Below, one piece after another: positions 23,387-37,000 of a DNA stretch of 64,000 nt (the first letter of the stretch is position 1; the number at the start of each line of letters is the position of its first letter). The DNA is from Solen grandis. Taxonomy: Eukaryota > Mollusca > Bivalvia > Adapedonta > Solenidae. Both the position numbers and the translations under genes were made by a program. The notes below the pieces were generated by a model. That model saw only the letters and a program-made list of their open reading frames with translations, was not told the origin of the DNA and made no database searches. The stretch lies in the NCBI GenBank assembly GCA_021229015.1, contig CM037787.1:40061037-40125036 (forward strand). The letters are read 5' to 3'.

Positions 23387-26300
23387 CTTGCTTTCTATCG
23401 TATGTCCGTATGTGCGTTTACTTTCTTTCAACTGTTTATTTGTAAATATTTCTTTAAAACTGATATTTTTATAAGTTTACATTGAATATTAATGATAATC
23501 TAACTCTTGATTCATATTGCATTATATTGTAGACATTACTTAAGTCCTTATACGTGATATTAAATACATCCAGATTTCTAAGACACTAGTTCTCTTGTCT
23601 CCGTCAAGCGCGCATTGTTTCTGATTGAACAATTTTTTGAACAGAGATTCAAAGCAAGGAAATGTAACACTGAAAACGTCAATGAATAAAAGAAGACAAA
23701 ATAGAAGCCAAGAATTGTTTAATATTCATGGACAATCCTCGCTAGGCGATATGCGGATAGGAAATCAATGCCACGCTGTGATAGGTGAATCGGAGAGCTA
23801 GGCTTCTCCTTTTTTCCTCGCAGTCCATCCATATTGTTACATCGTTAATAGTTTAAATAAATTATTACTATGCTAGCGAGATTTGTGATCCGATCCACTG
23901 GGACGCTCGCAAAACGCTACTGCGAACTATCAAACGGATCAGATCAAACGCCTCGATGACTTGGATGAAAAAAAAATGAAATCATTGTAAATTCTGAATC
24001 GAGAGGTCTCGAAATGAACATACAGGTCTTTAAAATTCCAGATATTTTGCTCCTCCCTCGAGTATAAACAATTCAATGAATTTTTAAGAAGCGATCAAAT
24101 TGTATTTTAAAGACCGCAGTAAAGTTGCTAATGACCGTTCTGGGTTGTTAAGGTCGCAATGCGCCGTGGTATTGCGCAGTGCAGTTCAAGTCGAAACCTT
24201 GTGAACTGCAGGCCATATGCCTAACATTAAAGTCAGTTAACTCGAATAATTGACTTATAACTTCATTTCTGTCCTCCGACTGGGAAATTCGTTTATAAGT
24301 TATAATTCACTCGCGTATTCCAAACGTTTAACAAGGTCGTAACGACATATTGCTATAGTAAAGAAGAGTGCATCGGTTTATTATTGAAACTGCATAACAG
24401 ATGAGCCTTGATATCATATCGGCTAGATGGTTATCACTCTTATCACAATACAACTTGCAGTTTCCAGACCTCTCGCACTATTATACTCTTCATTTAATTA
24501 TATTATCATTTTTTCTTCACGATTTAATATTTCATAATTTTTCGGACATAAAATTGGCCAATCCTTTTATGTAAAATACCTCGGGGAGAATCGGGAATCA
24601 TCGCGTATGACAGGGTACGAGTTAACAATTATAGATGTCCGACATATGAACACGGTACAGTGAGATGTCTGCACTCGGCACTTCTCGGTTATTACCCTAA
24701 CACGAGTGTTTGTTTCTTTATGTTCAGCCACAGAAATACCCCAACGGTGAAATAAACCGTTACCTTGCCAACAACAGTGAATAAAGGTTGCTTGTTTTAT
24801 GGCAGTCATTTGACATAACTCGTGATTTTCGATCAACGGGAGCGCTGGAAATAATATCGCGTCTATTATTCTAAAATTGTAAAAGTTTGCCAGCGTCTCT
24901 TTATGCCGATTGGATCTGTTTGAACAAATTTGGGCTGCATTTTATAATTGATTAAATCAAATATTAAAGTTATGCCCGATATATTTTGAAATTGTGAATT
25001 ACTGGCAATGATTTATAATACATGCAATTTTAAATTGATTGTGAAATGTTGACAAGAAAATATGAATTTAAAAAAGAAAATATATCGATTATAATTATCA
25101 ACGCGAAAAGAAATACACGCACACAATGTTACATAATGTATACATTTTAAATCCGAGAAAAAAAGACAGGACTGAATTGTTGAAAAAACGGATACATTGT
25201 CATATTCATTTTTTTTTCTGATTTCCTAACAGTTCAAGACAATTTGTAGTATTTTATAAAATTTATGTAGATTTTATACAAATTTGATGAACATTCGCTG
25301 GAGAATATATTTGATTAATTGAATAAAAAAATGTAGAACAATATTTTTTCCACTGACATTAACGATTATATTTTATTGATCAGAGGGGTGGCTTTAGACG
25401 TGTATATAAATATGGCAAATCGGGAACCATCGCGTGTGACAGGATGCGCTCAGATGCCCATGCTCACCATATTAGATTACTGTGCATCTGAACTTACCGT
25501 ACATTATTCTGTAATATATCACGCATAACAAAAAACTTTTTTCCTCAGTATATACATGAAGTCATATTCGAAGGCACATGAGATCTGTTCTAAATGAACG
25601 ATTGGGTTTAATTGGGTTTAATATTTGTCTTTAAAGCCATTCACGAAATCAACGAAGATTGATTCCCCACCCCCCTCCCCCCCCCAAAAAAAAAAACAGC
25701 AACAAAAACAACAACAAAAAACTGATGACCCCAGTCCGGTGAAACGTTTTCAAGGCCCCTCCCCACCCCCTACTTCAAGTTAACCTCGGTAACTTAAAAA
25801 AACGTTTTCATGTTCACCGGGAGAACTTGAATCGAAGGTCACTTGAAATGTTTTAATATGAAGTGAATGCATACAATTCTTATCTAAAATGAAGAAAATG
25901 TATACACATCTTATGTAATATGATCGTAAATTTATAAATTATTTATCTAATATGAAGAGAATATGTACAATTCTTATCCAATATGAAGAGAATGATTACA
26001 CTTTTTACCTGAAAATGAAGAGAATATGTACAATTCTTATTCAATATGAAGAGAATGATTACACTTTTTACCTGAAAATGAAGAGAATATGTACAATTCT
26101 TATTCAATATGAAGAGAATGATTACACTTTTTACCTGAAAATGAAGAGAATATGTACAATCTTATTTAAAGAGATCGTCACAATTCGTATTCATCTTATC
26201 TTATAAGATGTTTACACAAAAATGAATGTTAGCTGTGGGATCCAACCTTCAAAAAACATTATGACATGAATTTACTAATATCTGAATGATCCATATTTCT

Positions 26301-26455
26301 CAGTCCGCGAAAGAATTTCAATATATAATATAAGCAGTATGCTAATTTGGAAATGCTATAGGATATAGATTACTGGTAACAAAGGCCTGGCACTTACCCT
26401 GACTTTTGGGAATTTGCGATCAGTCACAAATTATGATAGATAAACAATACAATAC
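23387..26455. other. Upstream region of the Gfi1-like gene
   Basis: No gene is supported. This is the 5' side of the Gfi1-like start codon and should contain its 5' UTR and promoter; no TATA box or clear start site can be fixed. It has a less repetitive stretch at about 23.6-24.9 kb, a C-rich then A-rich run near 25670-25720, and a 63-bp tandem repeat listed separately. Confidence 0.5.
25952..26172. repeat. 63-bp tandem repeat, about 3.5 units
   Basis: Copies begin ATGAAGAGAATATGTACAAT at 25952, 26015, 26078 and 26141. The unit is a multiple of three, so one frame reads a 21-residue peptide repeated three times. Looser copies upstream (from about 25860) suggest an older, non-coding origin. 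Confidence 0.9.
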
Positions 26456-26605
26456 CTCCAGCGTGATATACGATACTTCTTTGTAGTTGACCGTTTTGCG
26501 AAGGCATACATTGTGGGTAGGTACATCATTACGTCGAATAATACCGCTGTAACTGTCGTTCCTATGGGAACCAAGTCTCTCTGGCATCACAGAAACAGTT
26601 GCCAT
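26456..26605 (-). CDS. Candidate first coding exon of an unidentified gene
   Basis: An ATG in good context (ACCATGG) opens 50 codons that end at CTGGAG followed by GTATTG, a weak but possible donor in phase 0. The peptide starts MATVSVMPERLGSHRND and has balanced composition, unlike the AT-biased shadow ORFs around it. I do not recognise the family and found no convincing second exon. It lies head-to-head with the candidate plus-strand exon beginning about 65 bp away. Confidence 0.3.
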
Positions 26606-26669
26606 GGTTTAGTATGAATGTTTATCATCTTGACATTAAGGCTAAGAAGATAAACTCAGTTAAAAGTCA

Positions 26670-26790
26670 ATGCGCAATAATTGTCATTCACTGTTCGACA
26701 TCAGCAGCATGTGTGGGTTATTTGAAGCTCACATAAGTGAAGATCAAATCAGTAAAATGGCGATTTACCAAATACCATCAGAAACCCGAG
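26670..26790 (+). other. Candidate 5' exon beside assembly gap
   Basis: The sequence is open from ATG at 26670 and ends CCCGAG followed by GTAA, a good donor start, after which the assembly is unknown. It could be a 5' exon of HEI10 or of another gene. If joined directly to the HEI10 acceptor at 27903 it would soon meet a stop, so it would be untranslated or an upstream ORF there. Confidence 0.3.
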
Positions 26791-26794
26791 GTAA

Positions 26795-26894
26795 NNNNNN
26801 NNNNNNNNNNNNNNNNNNNNNNNNNNNNNNNNNNNNNNNNNNNNNNNNNNNNNNNNNNNNNNNNNNNNNNNNNNNNNNNNNNNNNNNNNNNNNN
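26795..26894. other. Assembly gap (100 N)
   Basis: Exactly one hundred N characters, a conventional placeholder of unknown true length. It falls immediately after a candidate splice donor. Confidence 1.
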
Positions 26895-27099
26895 ATAAAA
26901 AGAGTGGTGCGAAATAAAATTTGCAATATTTATCAGTCTGAATCAAAATTTTGTACAAAAATCATCTGAGTTTATTTACAGAAACATATTAAAAAAATTC
27001 TCACAGTCGCTTACACGTGTGATAAAATCTAACGAGACTATGATATAAAAAAGGAAGGTGGCGGAGTTTGGACAGGGGCGCAGTTAGGACCTCCGACAA

Positions 27100-27325
27100 T
27101 ATATCACATAAGATCGCATCATCACATTACTTCCCCCTCCGGGAAGTCTCGACCTGAGACTTGGCCTGGGAAACATGTGGGTAAGGCAACTCCGGTCTGG
27201 CAGTTGACATTATCCCACCGCTTCCACCAATGTAACAAACTTGACCCGGCCCAGGATCAAACCCGGTCCGCTGGCGTGCAAGTCCAGTGCTCTAACCACT
27301 GAGCCAAAGCGTCGACTCCCAGACA
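27100..27325 (-). mobile_element. SINE-like element with tRNA-type end (family C)
   Basis: Read on the minus strand, it begins with TGGCTCAGTGGTTAGAGC, a near-canonical A box, followed by a B-box-like CCGGGTTTGATCC about 40 nt later. The 3' body is short and unrelated to families A and B. No functional tRNA acceptor stem is evident. Confidence 0.6.
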
Positions 27326-27902
27326 CAGTTGTCAGAGATTGCATTTATACCTGTGATGATGCACTATCACATTTGTAGTCTCGAACTACATTATATAAAC
27401 GTGATATTTCACTTTGATTCAGGTTTTGACATGATTTGACAGGAAAACCACCGACAATACGCAAAATATAGCTAGACTGATGTGTTTCCAAACTGTCTTC
27501 TTTTGATTGAAAACATTAGGGAAACAGATAGGCCTAAAAATAGTTAATTTCTATATATTTCATAATTATACATCGTCTTGATCGTACTCTGGTATTCAGT
27601 TTGTACAATTTTCAGCTCTCCTCTGTTCATATGATGTTGCAAAGCAAAGAAAAATGCTTTTGTTTTTATATTCCATTTAAAGTTCATTATTCCTGGAATA
27701 GCAAAGCTTGCTGCTAAAAAACAGGTTGATTTCTTTACTGTTTGTTAATGTAGAGAACCTGTAAAACATTCCATTTTGAATTGAACATTTTCCTTTACAA
27801 TACAAAAAGTATGCTATGCAAGTTTCCTTTACTGGGTACTCAGAATTATCTAAATTAGATGCACAAATTCATAAGTCAGAGTTTAATTTTTTTTCTTATT
27901 AG

Positions 27903-28010
27903 CCTCATCATAGAAGTGCTCAGAAAAACTCCTTGATGTAATGGATGGGGATGACCTCTTGTGTAACTACAAAAAGTGCAGAAAAAGACTGACAACTGTT
28001 GCCTATGTGA
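27903..28010 (+). CDS. CCNB1IP1 (HEI10): HEI10 exon 1 (start codon, RING first half)
   Basis: A strong acceptor (TTTTTTTTCTTATTAG) precedes 38 nt of 5' UTR and the ATG at 27941; an in-frame TAG upstream at 27911 supports this start. It encodes MDGDDLLCNYKKC and ends in phase 1 before GTAAAT. A donor five bases earlier (GTGAGT at 28007) is stronger by consensus but breaks the frame to exon 2. Confidence 0.85.
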
Positions 28011-31000
28011 GTAAATTATGATTCTTTGTGCTGTGTGGTTTTTTGAACCCGCCAGCTGTGATTAGTTGTTTCGTACTGCAGTATTACACCATAGGCAGGT
28101 GGTATGATACAACGCCAAGTCACAATTATCATACACTGGGTAAAACCAGTTGGAAAGTTGTAAAAATTCTTACCACAATAAGATTCCATGCCTTTAATAT
28201 CTGTGATTTGGAATTTTTATTGGTGCATCAGCAAAATATTTATATTTCTGTTTTTGCTATCCATATTCCTATAAATGCTCTATTCCTTTCTGTTAAATTA
28301 AGCACTACTGAGTTATCTGAGTTATCCACATGTCTTTGCTCCACTATGGATAACATGGTCACCTGACAGGGTTTTCTATGGTGCACAAAATTGCTAGTTT
28401 TTACTTTCAAATTGTGTAAAAGACCCCCAAAATATTTGACCCCCCCCTCCCCCATTTGAAAAAAAAAGTCAAGGGAAAACCACCTGACATAACCTGTTTT
28501 AAGTGTTACCAACTCTTGTTGGCCAAGTCCCTCAAAATACGTTGTTTGGTGTTAAGAGTTTGATTTTTGATTTAGAGTAAAACTCAATTTTGAGTATTCA
28601 ATTGAAAGTTTTGATATTGAGGTTATAGCCAAATACTAGCTATAAAATAGTTATTAAATAGAAGACTTTAAAAAGAAAAATCCTGGTTTTCCAATCCTTG
28701 GGCTTATCTGAACATTTCAAATTTTCTTTTTCGTCCTGGGATTTTCAATTTTTTTTTACTGATTTACTTTGTTAATTTTTTTTTTAAAAAAAGGGGCTTG
28801 TTCACGTATCTTTTTCAGCTTAATATTTTTCTTGTATATTTAAAGGATGTAGCCACAATTATTATATATAAATAATTTAATGCTTTTAAAGTAATTAAAA
28901 TATATACATGAATATCTTTAAAATCAGAATTTGTTTACTTAGTGTACTATGTATATTCAATAGACTCTTGAGTCTTGAAAACTACCAGTATGTCAATCTT
29001 GTAATTTATACAACTGCTTAACACCATACCTAGATGTTTTTTGTGATGAAGATGGAACACGGGAATTCAACAAGTCAACAACATGTCCAGCATGTAAGTA
29101 CTGCTTGGAGAAAAACTTTCCATTTGTGTTACTTACAGTGAATATTTTATTATGTTTTGTTTTTTTCCACATTTTAACCCTTTCCCTCATAGAGGACACC
29201 ATGAAAAGACCTATGCGAACAGCATAAAACCAGATCAGCCTGCGAGTAACTCTTAATTTGCACTCTACTATCCGTGATTAGGATCTGACAACATCGCATT
29301 AAAGGTCACATCAGATAGACAAGTGTTCAATTTTAACCCTTTCCCTCATAGAGGAAACCATAAAAAGACCTATGCGAACAGCATAAAACCAGATCAGCCT
29401 GCAAGTAACTCGCAGGCTGATCAGGTTTTATGCTGTTCGCTGCTCCTCAGTGGTCTGGAAATGAGGATTTTGTAATTAAATTTGGTAAGGTTTAACTGTG
29501 GTTTTCTACAGATCAGGCTTTATGTGGTACCTACTGAGTGCGTCAAAATGAGTCTATATGAGGGAAAGGGTTAAATCATATAAAATTATGACAGGATACT
29601 GCTAAAACTAGATGGTATTTATTAGAGCCACAAAGCTACATTACATCTGATTTATATTTTTAGTGACTAAAAAACAAAAATATTAAAAACAAATATAATC
29701 TTATCTGAAGATAATTTGTTTGAATTTATGTCTTTGATTTAAAATTTCATTGTTTATACAGCCATGAAAATAAAACCGTAAACGATTGCAATATGATACC
29801 CATGAAGTTATCGCGTCACTTGACAGACACGACTTAAAATAGCATCATTATACACAGGTTTGGAGAGCTAAAAAAAATCAATTGTATAAATATAGCAACT
29901 TGCTCATGCGATATACTTGACTTAGAAACGTCTCTTAAAGCTAGCATCAGAAGCAACTAATTGGTCCATTTATCACAAGGGCCAAATGGAAGAACCCAAC
30001 ACTATATTTTGTTTAATACAGTAGACTTGACCGTAGATTGATGTGTGACATTACAAGCGTTATTCATTTTTAAAATACATTGTTTATATAATACATATTA
30101 GTTTAAATAATACATAATACAACTAATTATCTCTCCCCCCTCCAAAAAAAAAAACAACAACAAAAAAACAACATTTATTACATAATTACAATTAATAATA
30201 TCATTTGATATATTTGTTAATTTGGTTTAACATCCTGCTGACAGTATTTCAGTCATTTGGGTATTATGTCTATTTGAGACAGATATAGTTCTGCCACACT
30301 GCAGTATCAAGCCATAGACATGTTGCATGATACCACACCCAGTCACATTATCCTGACACCTGGCCAACCAATCCTGAAACTACCCTTATGTGCAAAGCAC
30401 CCAGCAAGGGAGCTATACCAGTACCATTTTTTACAACTTTTGTATTTTGCAGCTGCGGATTGAACCCACAACCTCCTGTTTTGATTAACAAAATTTGTAG
30501 CATGACTAAATTTATTAAGTTACAGATTGAACAAGCCCAGAGGGCATTCATGGACATCCACTTATTTTAAACTGTCTCGGTGTTACTCAACCTGATATTA
30601 TTTGTTGCAGTTTGGACATGTAAAAATGTTCAAATATTGTACATAACTGTCATGTACTATGCAAGAAAATAATTGGTACTGCTTCCATTTGATTTAAGGC
30701 CATCTTTCTACAAGATTGGAAAAAATCTATAAACAATATTTATTGTCTATCATTCTGCAAATTTATACATTGTATCCCCCCCCACCTAAAAAAATAAATC
30801 TGAGAAGAGCTACTTCCTCGGCCCTGACACCTGTACAGTGAGTAACCTTATTGTCATGTTTCAGGTGACACCAACCTCTCTGCCAAATTTGAGATTGTCA
30901 GGAATAACCTTCTGCCATCGGAACAGTACAAGTCTGTAAGTATGAAACACTTCCAAATGTACATTTGAATATTTTGTAATTATATTTGTTTGGTTTAAGG

Positions 31001-34000
31001 TCCAACTGACAGTATTTCAGTTATTTGGGGATTTTTGTCTACATGAGACAGATATAGTGCTGCTTCACTGCGATATCTCACCGTAGACATGTGGCATGAT
31101 ACCACATCCAGTCACAATATCCTGACACCGGGCCAACCAGTCCTGCAACTACCCTAATGCACTGAGTGTAAAGCACAAGGGCCATATAGTGATATACCGG
31201 TACCATTAATGACTCTGGTATGTCAGAGTAGAGGATTGAACCCTTGACCTCCTATTACAGCCAATACGGGCAGACACTCTAACAACTTGACCACTGGGAC
31301 TGGTGTATTGTAATTATGTTTTCCCCATATTAATATGAAGGAGACATTTATATACAACATGTACATCATGTTTGGTTGAATTGTCTGTCCATCTCTCCAT
31401 CACAAATTGTTTGCATTCTGTATAATCTTTTGAACCCTTTGGATATTATTCAAAACTTGACAAAACTGCAGTACAGAGAGACTTTTAGGTCAGTTCATAG
31501 TTTACAATAGTGGCACGTGTACTTCAAGTCCTCTCTGATTCTTTTTAACCGCTGGGCAGATTCTGATTTAAGGTAATCCGTCTTCAAATTGTGACCATGG
31601 TCCATCAAGTGATCATGGAAATTTTATAGTAAATGCAAGCCTATATAAACTTTGAGCAAAAGAGCCTATAACTCCAAGCCAGAGGATGTTTGCATCTGCT
31701 CTGAAGTCTTTGTAAGCAGTTGAAGGACTATGATTATTATTCAATAATGGATGGATTACCTTAACACAAAGGATGACTAGGGAGAGTTTGATGTGCTGAG
31801 CAAAGGTTCCAGTCAAGTTCAGGACCACATTGAAAAGTTAAAGTGTCTACTGATGCTTTTTCATGTCCACAGTTTCATTTACTTTCAACATTGGACTGTT
31901 TATGTCAAAAGCATGGTAATTCAAGTTCATATAAATAGTAAGATGTCCCTATGTTATAAGTGATCAGAAAGGAATATTACCGGTATAATGATTATTTTTA
32001 GATTATGGGTAATAAATAAATGCTAACTGCTTAGGTTACATTTTACAAAGGTTTGTTTTTATATCACTCAGTAAAATAATTTGCTGAACTTGTTCACTAC
32101 ATATTGCTCTTTTTCTGACCCTTCCTCTGAACATTTTCCACACATGCACTTGACTACAATAGATATAAAATTTTAATTGTAACCTATTGCATACTGATAC
32201 TGTGTTGCAGATGATACTGGCTGGGTTGAAACCAGATGTGATATGTGAAATAGCTTCTCGGGCCCTTTCTTTTTGGATGTACCAGGTACCACCTTATCCA
32301 TAATGTGCCTCTCTCTCTCTCTCTGTCTGGTTCTGCGTTTCTCCTGTTTTTCCTAAACCATTTTTTTTTAAAATTTTGAGTTTCTTTCTCTGTTTATTCT
32401 ATGGTTACTAGCTACTTCTTCATTACCGTGTTTCTTGAACAATAGCCCCGCCCCCATCCACTCCTCATGAATATCAACAACAGTTCTGCATAATTTATTC
32501 AAAGCAATGAAAAATGGGCATGCTTAACTGTGAGATGAGCAGTGAGAAAGGATGAGGTGTTAACTGAGACTTCAGAGGAAGTGTAAACCAACCTTCCCTC
32601 AGAAATTATCTGTTCCTGTTCAAGTTATCTCCTCACACTACACTCACACTAATTATCTGCCCCTGACTGATCAGTCCCACCAGGAGAAGACGTACCAGGA
32701 GTATATGGCCACTAAAGCCAAGGAGAGAGCCACTCAACTGGAACAGTACTATGAGCAAATTGTGGCCCGCACCAACACTGAACTGACCAGTATCCTTCAC
32801 AACACTTGTTACATGTTGTATTTGTATTGTTTTTTCATCATCATGTTGTATTATTTTCTTGTTATTTAATAAGTATTGAATCTCAATCTGGGATTGTCAT
32901 GTATTCATAAAATCACGTTAGAGTTCAGGTGCAGCTTATCTTATGAGCGCAAAGCTTAAGAAATCTAGTAAATAATACTCCTGAAATGCAAACTTGTGGT
33001 TAAATACATCAGAAACTACAGACAGAGATTCTGCCCCATTATTAAACAATTTTCTTCAACAATTTTTTTATGATACACATAACCTGAAAATGAAATTTTG
33101 ACTGGCAGAATGGCCGCCCTCTAGGTCTTGTTTGTGTCTTGTGATACCATCTGTAAACATTTGATCTAACCATGAAAGGAGACTAATGCCTCATCAATAT
33201 CTTAAGTTGGAGCTTAATTAAATTTTCACAGAAAAAGGTCCACTGATGTTAAGCAGGAATTTGTAACTGCTTGGGTTGACCAGACTTATTTCTGACGTAA
33301 TCATTTGGTCTTTTAATTCAATATGCTTAATTGGCATCTCAGTCATTTACTAGGGACAAAGATGCTTTGATTTTAGAGTAAAGTTAAATACTAGTCTACC
33401 TGGAGGGGATCCAGAGAGCCTGAACCGTATCTTGAAGTCATTCAGCCAGTCCTGGTTAGGGCTGAAGTCTCGCATCTTCATGTTACAGGCGGCCTGTAGT
33501 TCGGCAGCTTGCTGCAGTAGCTGATCATCTGTCCAATCCATCACGTCGCTCACCGAGCGCGTGATCCAGCGATACATCATGTCCTCCAGCTCATACTGGG
33601 CAGTCTTCTGTCGCTTAGCAACAGGGGCTGAAGTCACCTGGGCCCTGGCCTGCTCTGTACGGTTCCTTTTCAGAAGTTTGGTAACCGTTGTTCTATCAAT
33701 ACCTAGTGGAAGTTGGAGAAAAATAGCAGTCTGGAATGGCTGATTGGAATTTATAGTTTCTTCTCTTTTTTCAGTTTATACAAAAGTTACAAACCTGAAC
33801 TCATTCTGGTTTGTTACAGTAGAGCTACATAGGACATGCCAGTATTTAGAAAGTTTTACACAAATATTCATATCAAGTCATCTGATTATCAAGTTACCAT
33901 AGTAGGATAAAGTGATCAATATTTGACCTGATTTATACAACTATGTTTGGTTTGTAATACTGTTTGTAAGCAATGGACCTTGTCATGGAAGGAGAATAAC

Positions 34001-37000
34001 TGCCTAACAGTGGATTAAGGCTCTTAAAATGGGGAAGAAATTATTATTGCAGTTACTAAGGTTATGGTATGTTTTGCTTACCAAATATATCGGCAATTTC
34101 ACCCTGCCTCAGAATGGGGTGTTCTGTGTGGAAGGCAATGATCTGCCGCTTCATCTCCTCTGTGACCCTGACCCTTGGTTTCCGTGGTGAGTCAGTCATC
34201 AGGTACTTGTACGACAAAGAGGGCACCTGCAAAAAGTAGAACTGGGTAAAGGCACAAATTTCTTCAAAGTGGCTTATATTTTTTTTTAAGTCTGGCGCAG
34301 TTTGATTGTGCATACTATAAATTACCTACACTGTCTTAAGGCTTATCCGTTTTTCACTCCCAAAGTGAAACAAACTGTATAGGTCAACAATTATAGCAGC
34401 ACACCTGGTGCTAATACCAATAAATTCAAAGTTTGCCAGTTAACATTTTGTTCATCTCTTATGCTATCTGGCAGGAAGTTTTTAACACTTGTAGTTAAAA
34501 CTATGCCAACAGTTAATTTGCAGTAAACACATGACTTATATGGTCCTTTTTTTTCTCAAAGTAGCGATGATAGCTGAGATTCATTTTGACAAGAAGTTTC
34601 AAATTGTTTTGTAACTCCTGTTCCTCATTACCATTATACCCTATCAAATCTTAATGTGTACATTTGTAATTTAATTAAAATACAGTACTGAATCATATTG
34701 TATATAATAAAAAGACAAAAAATAATTAGTTTCATACCAAGTGCATGTTACAGTGGTCAAATTTAGCTCAGTATTGTTAAAATGCTCTGTGGGCTTTCTC
34801 CAAAATTGTGATTTATATAATGAGGTTTGCGGCAAATTTGATAAAACAATATGGGATTCTTTTGTTATACAATAATCTTAATTTTGTAGCCTAATGTATT
34901 ACTACCTGTGCCAGAGCGGCTCTTATATCCCTCTGTAGATGGGGCGCGGTCTGGAGGGGCCTGCTGCGCCCTGGGGATGCATCCTGGTCTGTGTCTGTGG
35001 CCGATGGGGACATCAGATGGAACTGTGGGTAACCATACTGGAACGGCTTGATGTCCTCATCCTCTTCCTCACTCTTCACATCCTGGGGTAGAGAACATGA
35101 TTACAGAACACTCTAAGTCCAATCTCATTAAAATCAAATCCTAATTTGTACTCTACTATCCGTGATTAGGATCTGACAACATCGCATTAAAGGTCACATC
35201 AGATTGACCTTTGAAGTTATTTATATACATAGACAAGTGTTCAATTTTAAACCAATTATATAGCATGTTTCTACTTGACTTTGGTAAAACATTTGTCACA
35301 GGGTGAGAAAAGTGTGCAGCTTGACCAGGACTCGAACCTGGGGCCTTTTGCTTACACGGCAAATGCTCTACTGACTGAGCTACCTGGCCACTTACCCATA
35401 TCTCTAAACTATTGTGAGTAATCAGTAATGTGACACATTAAATTGTATGCCTCAACATCTGCTATTCTTATTAAATTACAGATACCAGAATTAAAGCCTG
35501 AAAAAAAAAGAAGTAGATTTGGCACTCACAGAACTTTGTGGTAGTTCTCCCTACCATCTTGTTATTTGTTCATATACATTATTACGGTTACTTCCCCTGG
35601 TTATACCCAACGATTTGGTAGGCGCTGATATGATTGGCTTACACAAAGGTCAATCTGAGATGACCTTCTACACAGTGTGGTCAGATTCAGTTAGCATACT
35701 GAATATGATTTTAATGAGATTGTTCTAAGTCCTAATTCTGATTATAAATCATCTTATCAGTGCTTACCAGAAAATCAAATATCCTGATGGAGCTAATAAA
35801 ATATGTTCAACACTTTACAACACGTATTTTGATGCTAACAGAGCTGACTCAGATCAGAAAGATCCTTCCAGAGGGTCTCCTCTCTTTTCTCATACAATAT
35901 TCTTTACAGTTTGCATGGCAAATAAATATCCATTGCTTTTTAAACCATTTAAAGAACTGCGAATTAATATTCATGAAGTCATGAATTTGTACATGAATAT
36001 TCATGAGGTAAATGGTTATGACAACTGATTTAGTTAACTAGTTATCAGATTTCAGTCAACTCTATCAATGCTAGATCCGGTATTGAAATTTCAGGTTGTG
36101 AAAGAATGGATAGTTTTGATGGGTTAACAGTAGTTTTATCCAGGTCTTCCAGCAGATAAATCTGGTTATGAAGTTGGCAAAGGTCAAAGGGCAGGTGGGC
36201 ATCAACTTCCTTTGTCTGAACCATAACTTGCCATCATGGCACATATTAAGATATTGATAAAAATTTTACAATTGTTCAGCATGATGAGACCACTTGCAGG
36301 TGCATGAAATAGGTTAATTGCTGAAAGGTCAAGGTCACCTTTAGAGGTTATGAGTCATAGACCATGTCAAGGTCTGGAACTTCCTCATACATTGAAATAG
36401 TTTCAAAAACCTTGTTACAATTGTTCATCATGATGACCCGAGTCTGTGGCTCAAACATCAAGGTCATGTTTAACCCTTTTCCTCATAGAGGACACCATGA
36501 AAAGACCTATGTGAACAGCATAAAACCAGATCAGCCTGCGAGTAACTCGCAGGCTGATCAGGTTTTATGCTGTTCGCTGCTCCTCAGTGGTCTGGAAATG
36601 AGGATTTTGTAATTAAATTTGGTAAGGTTTAACTGTGGTTTTCTGCAGATCAGGCTTTATGTGGTACCTATTGAGTGCGTCAAAATGAGTCTATATGAGG
36701 GAAAGGGTTAAGTACCTTCTGTGCATGTCAAAATTAAACTATAGCATAATTCACAAGCAATCCTTTACAAAAAGTATTGATACCTATACCAATAATCTTA
36801 CTTTAGTTTTGTTACATTGTTAGAATTCTCTCCTGTTAAGATGGGGCTAGAATTCTACTTTACATTTTTATAGAAACTTGCATTTTTGTATTCTCTGTGG
36901 ATAAATACTCAATAATAAAACAATTTGTTTAATCTCGCCACTTGTTTGCATTTTTGGCCTCTTAACTCGCTCTTTCCTTCTTCTGCACAATTATGGAAAA

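Noticed and set aside
24567..24836. 89-codon minus-strand ORF as exon 2 of the 26456-26605 candidate
   Set aside because: An acceptor-like TTATTTCCAG is present, but in the phase required by the candidate first exon a stop follows within four codons.
28007..28012. GTGAGT as the HEI10 exon 1 donor
   Set aside because: It is the stronger consensus, but ends exon 1 in phase 0; no following segment then restores the RING. The GTAAAT donor four bases later fits both the 12-nt exon and the human length.
33394..33400. Donor in the last nested-gene exon leading to a DDE transposase exon
   Set aside because: CCAG|GTAGAC is possible, but I found no downstream minus-strand exon with DDE similarity; reading through gives a normal stop 15 codons later. 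Left as an alternative in the entry.
35305..35392. Functional tRNA gene on the minus strand
   Set aside because: The A and B boxes are good, but the acceptor arms do not pair, the base 5' of the supposed anticodon is G instead of T, and a SINE body follows.
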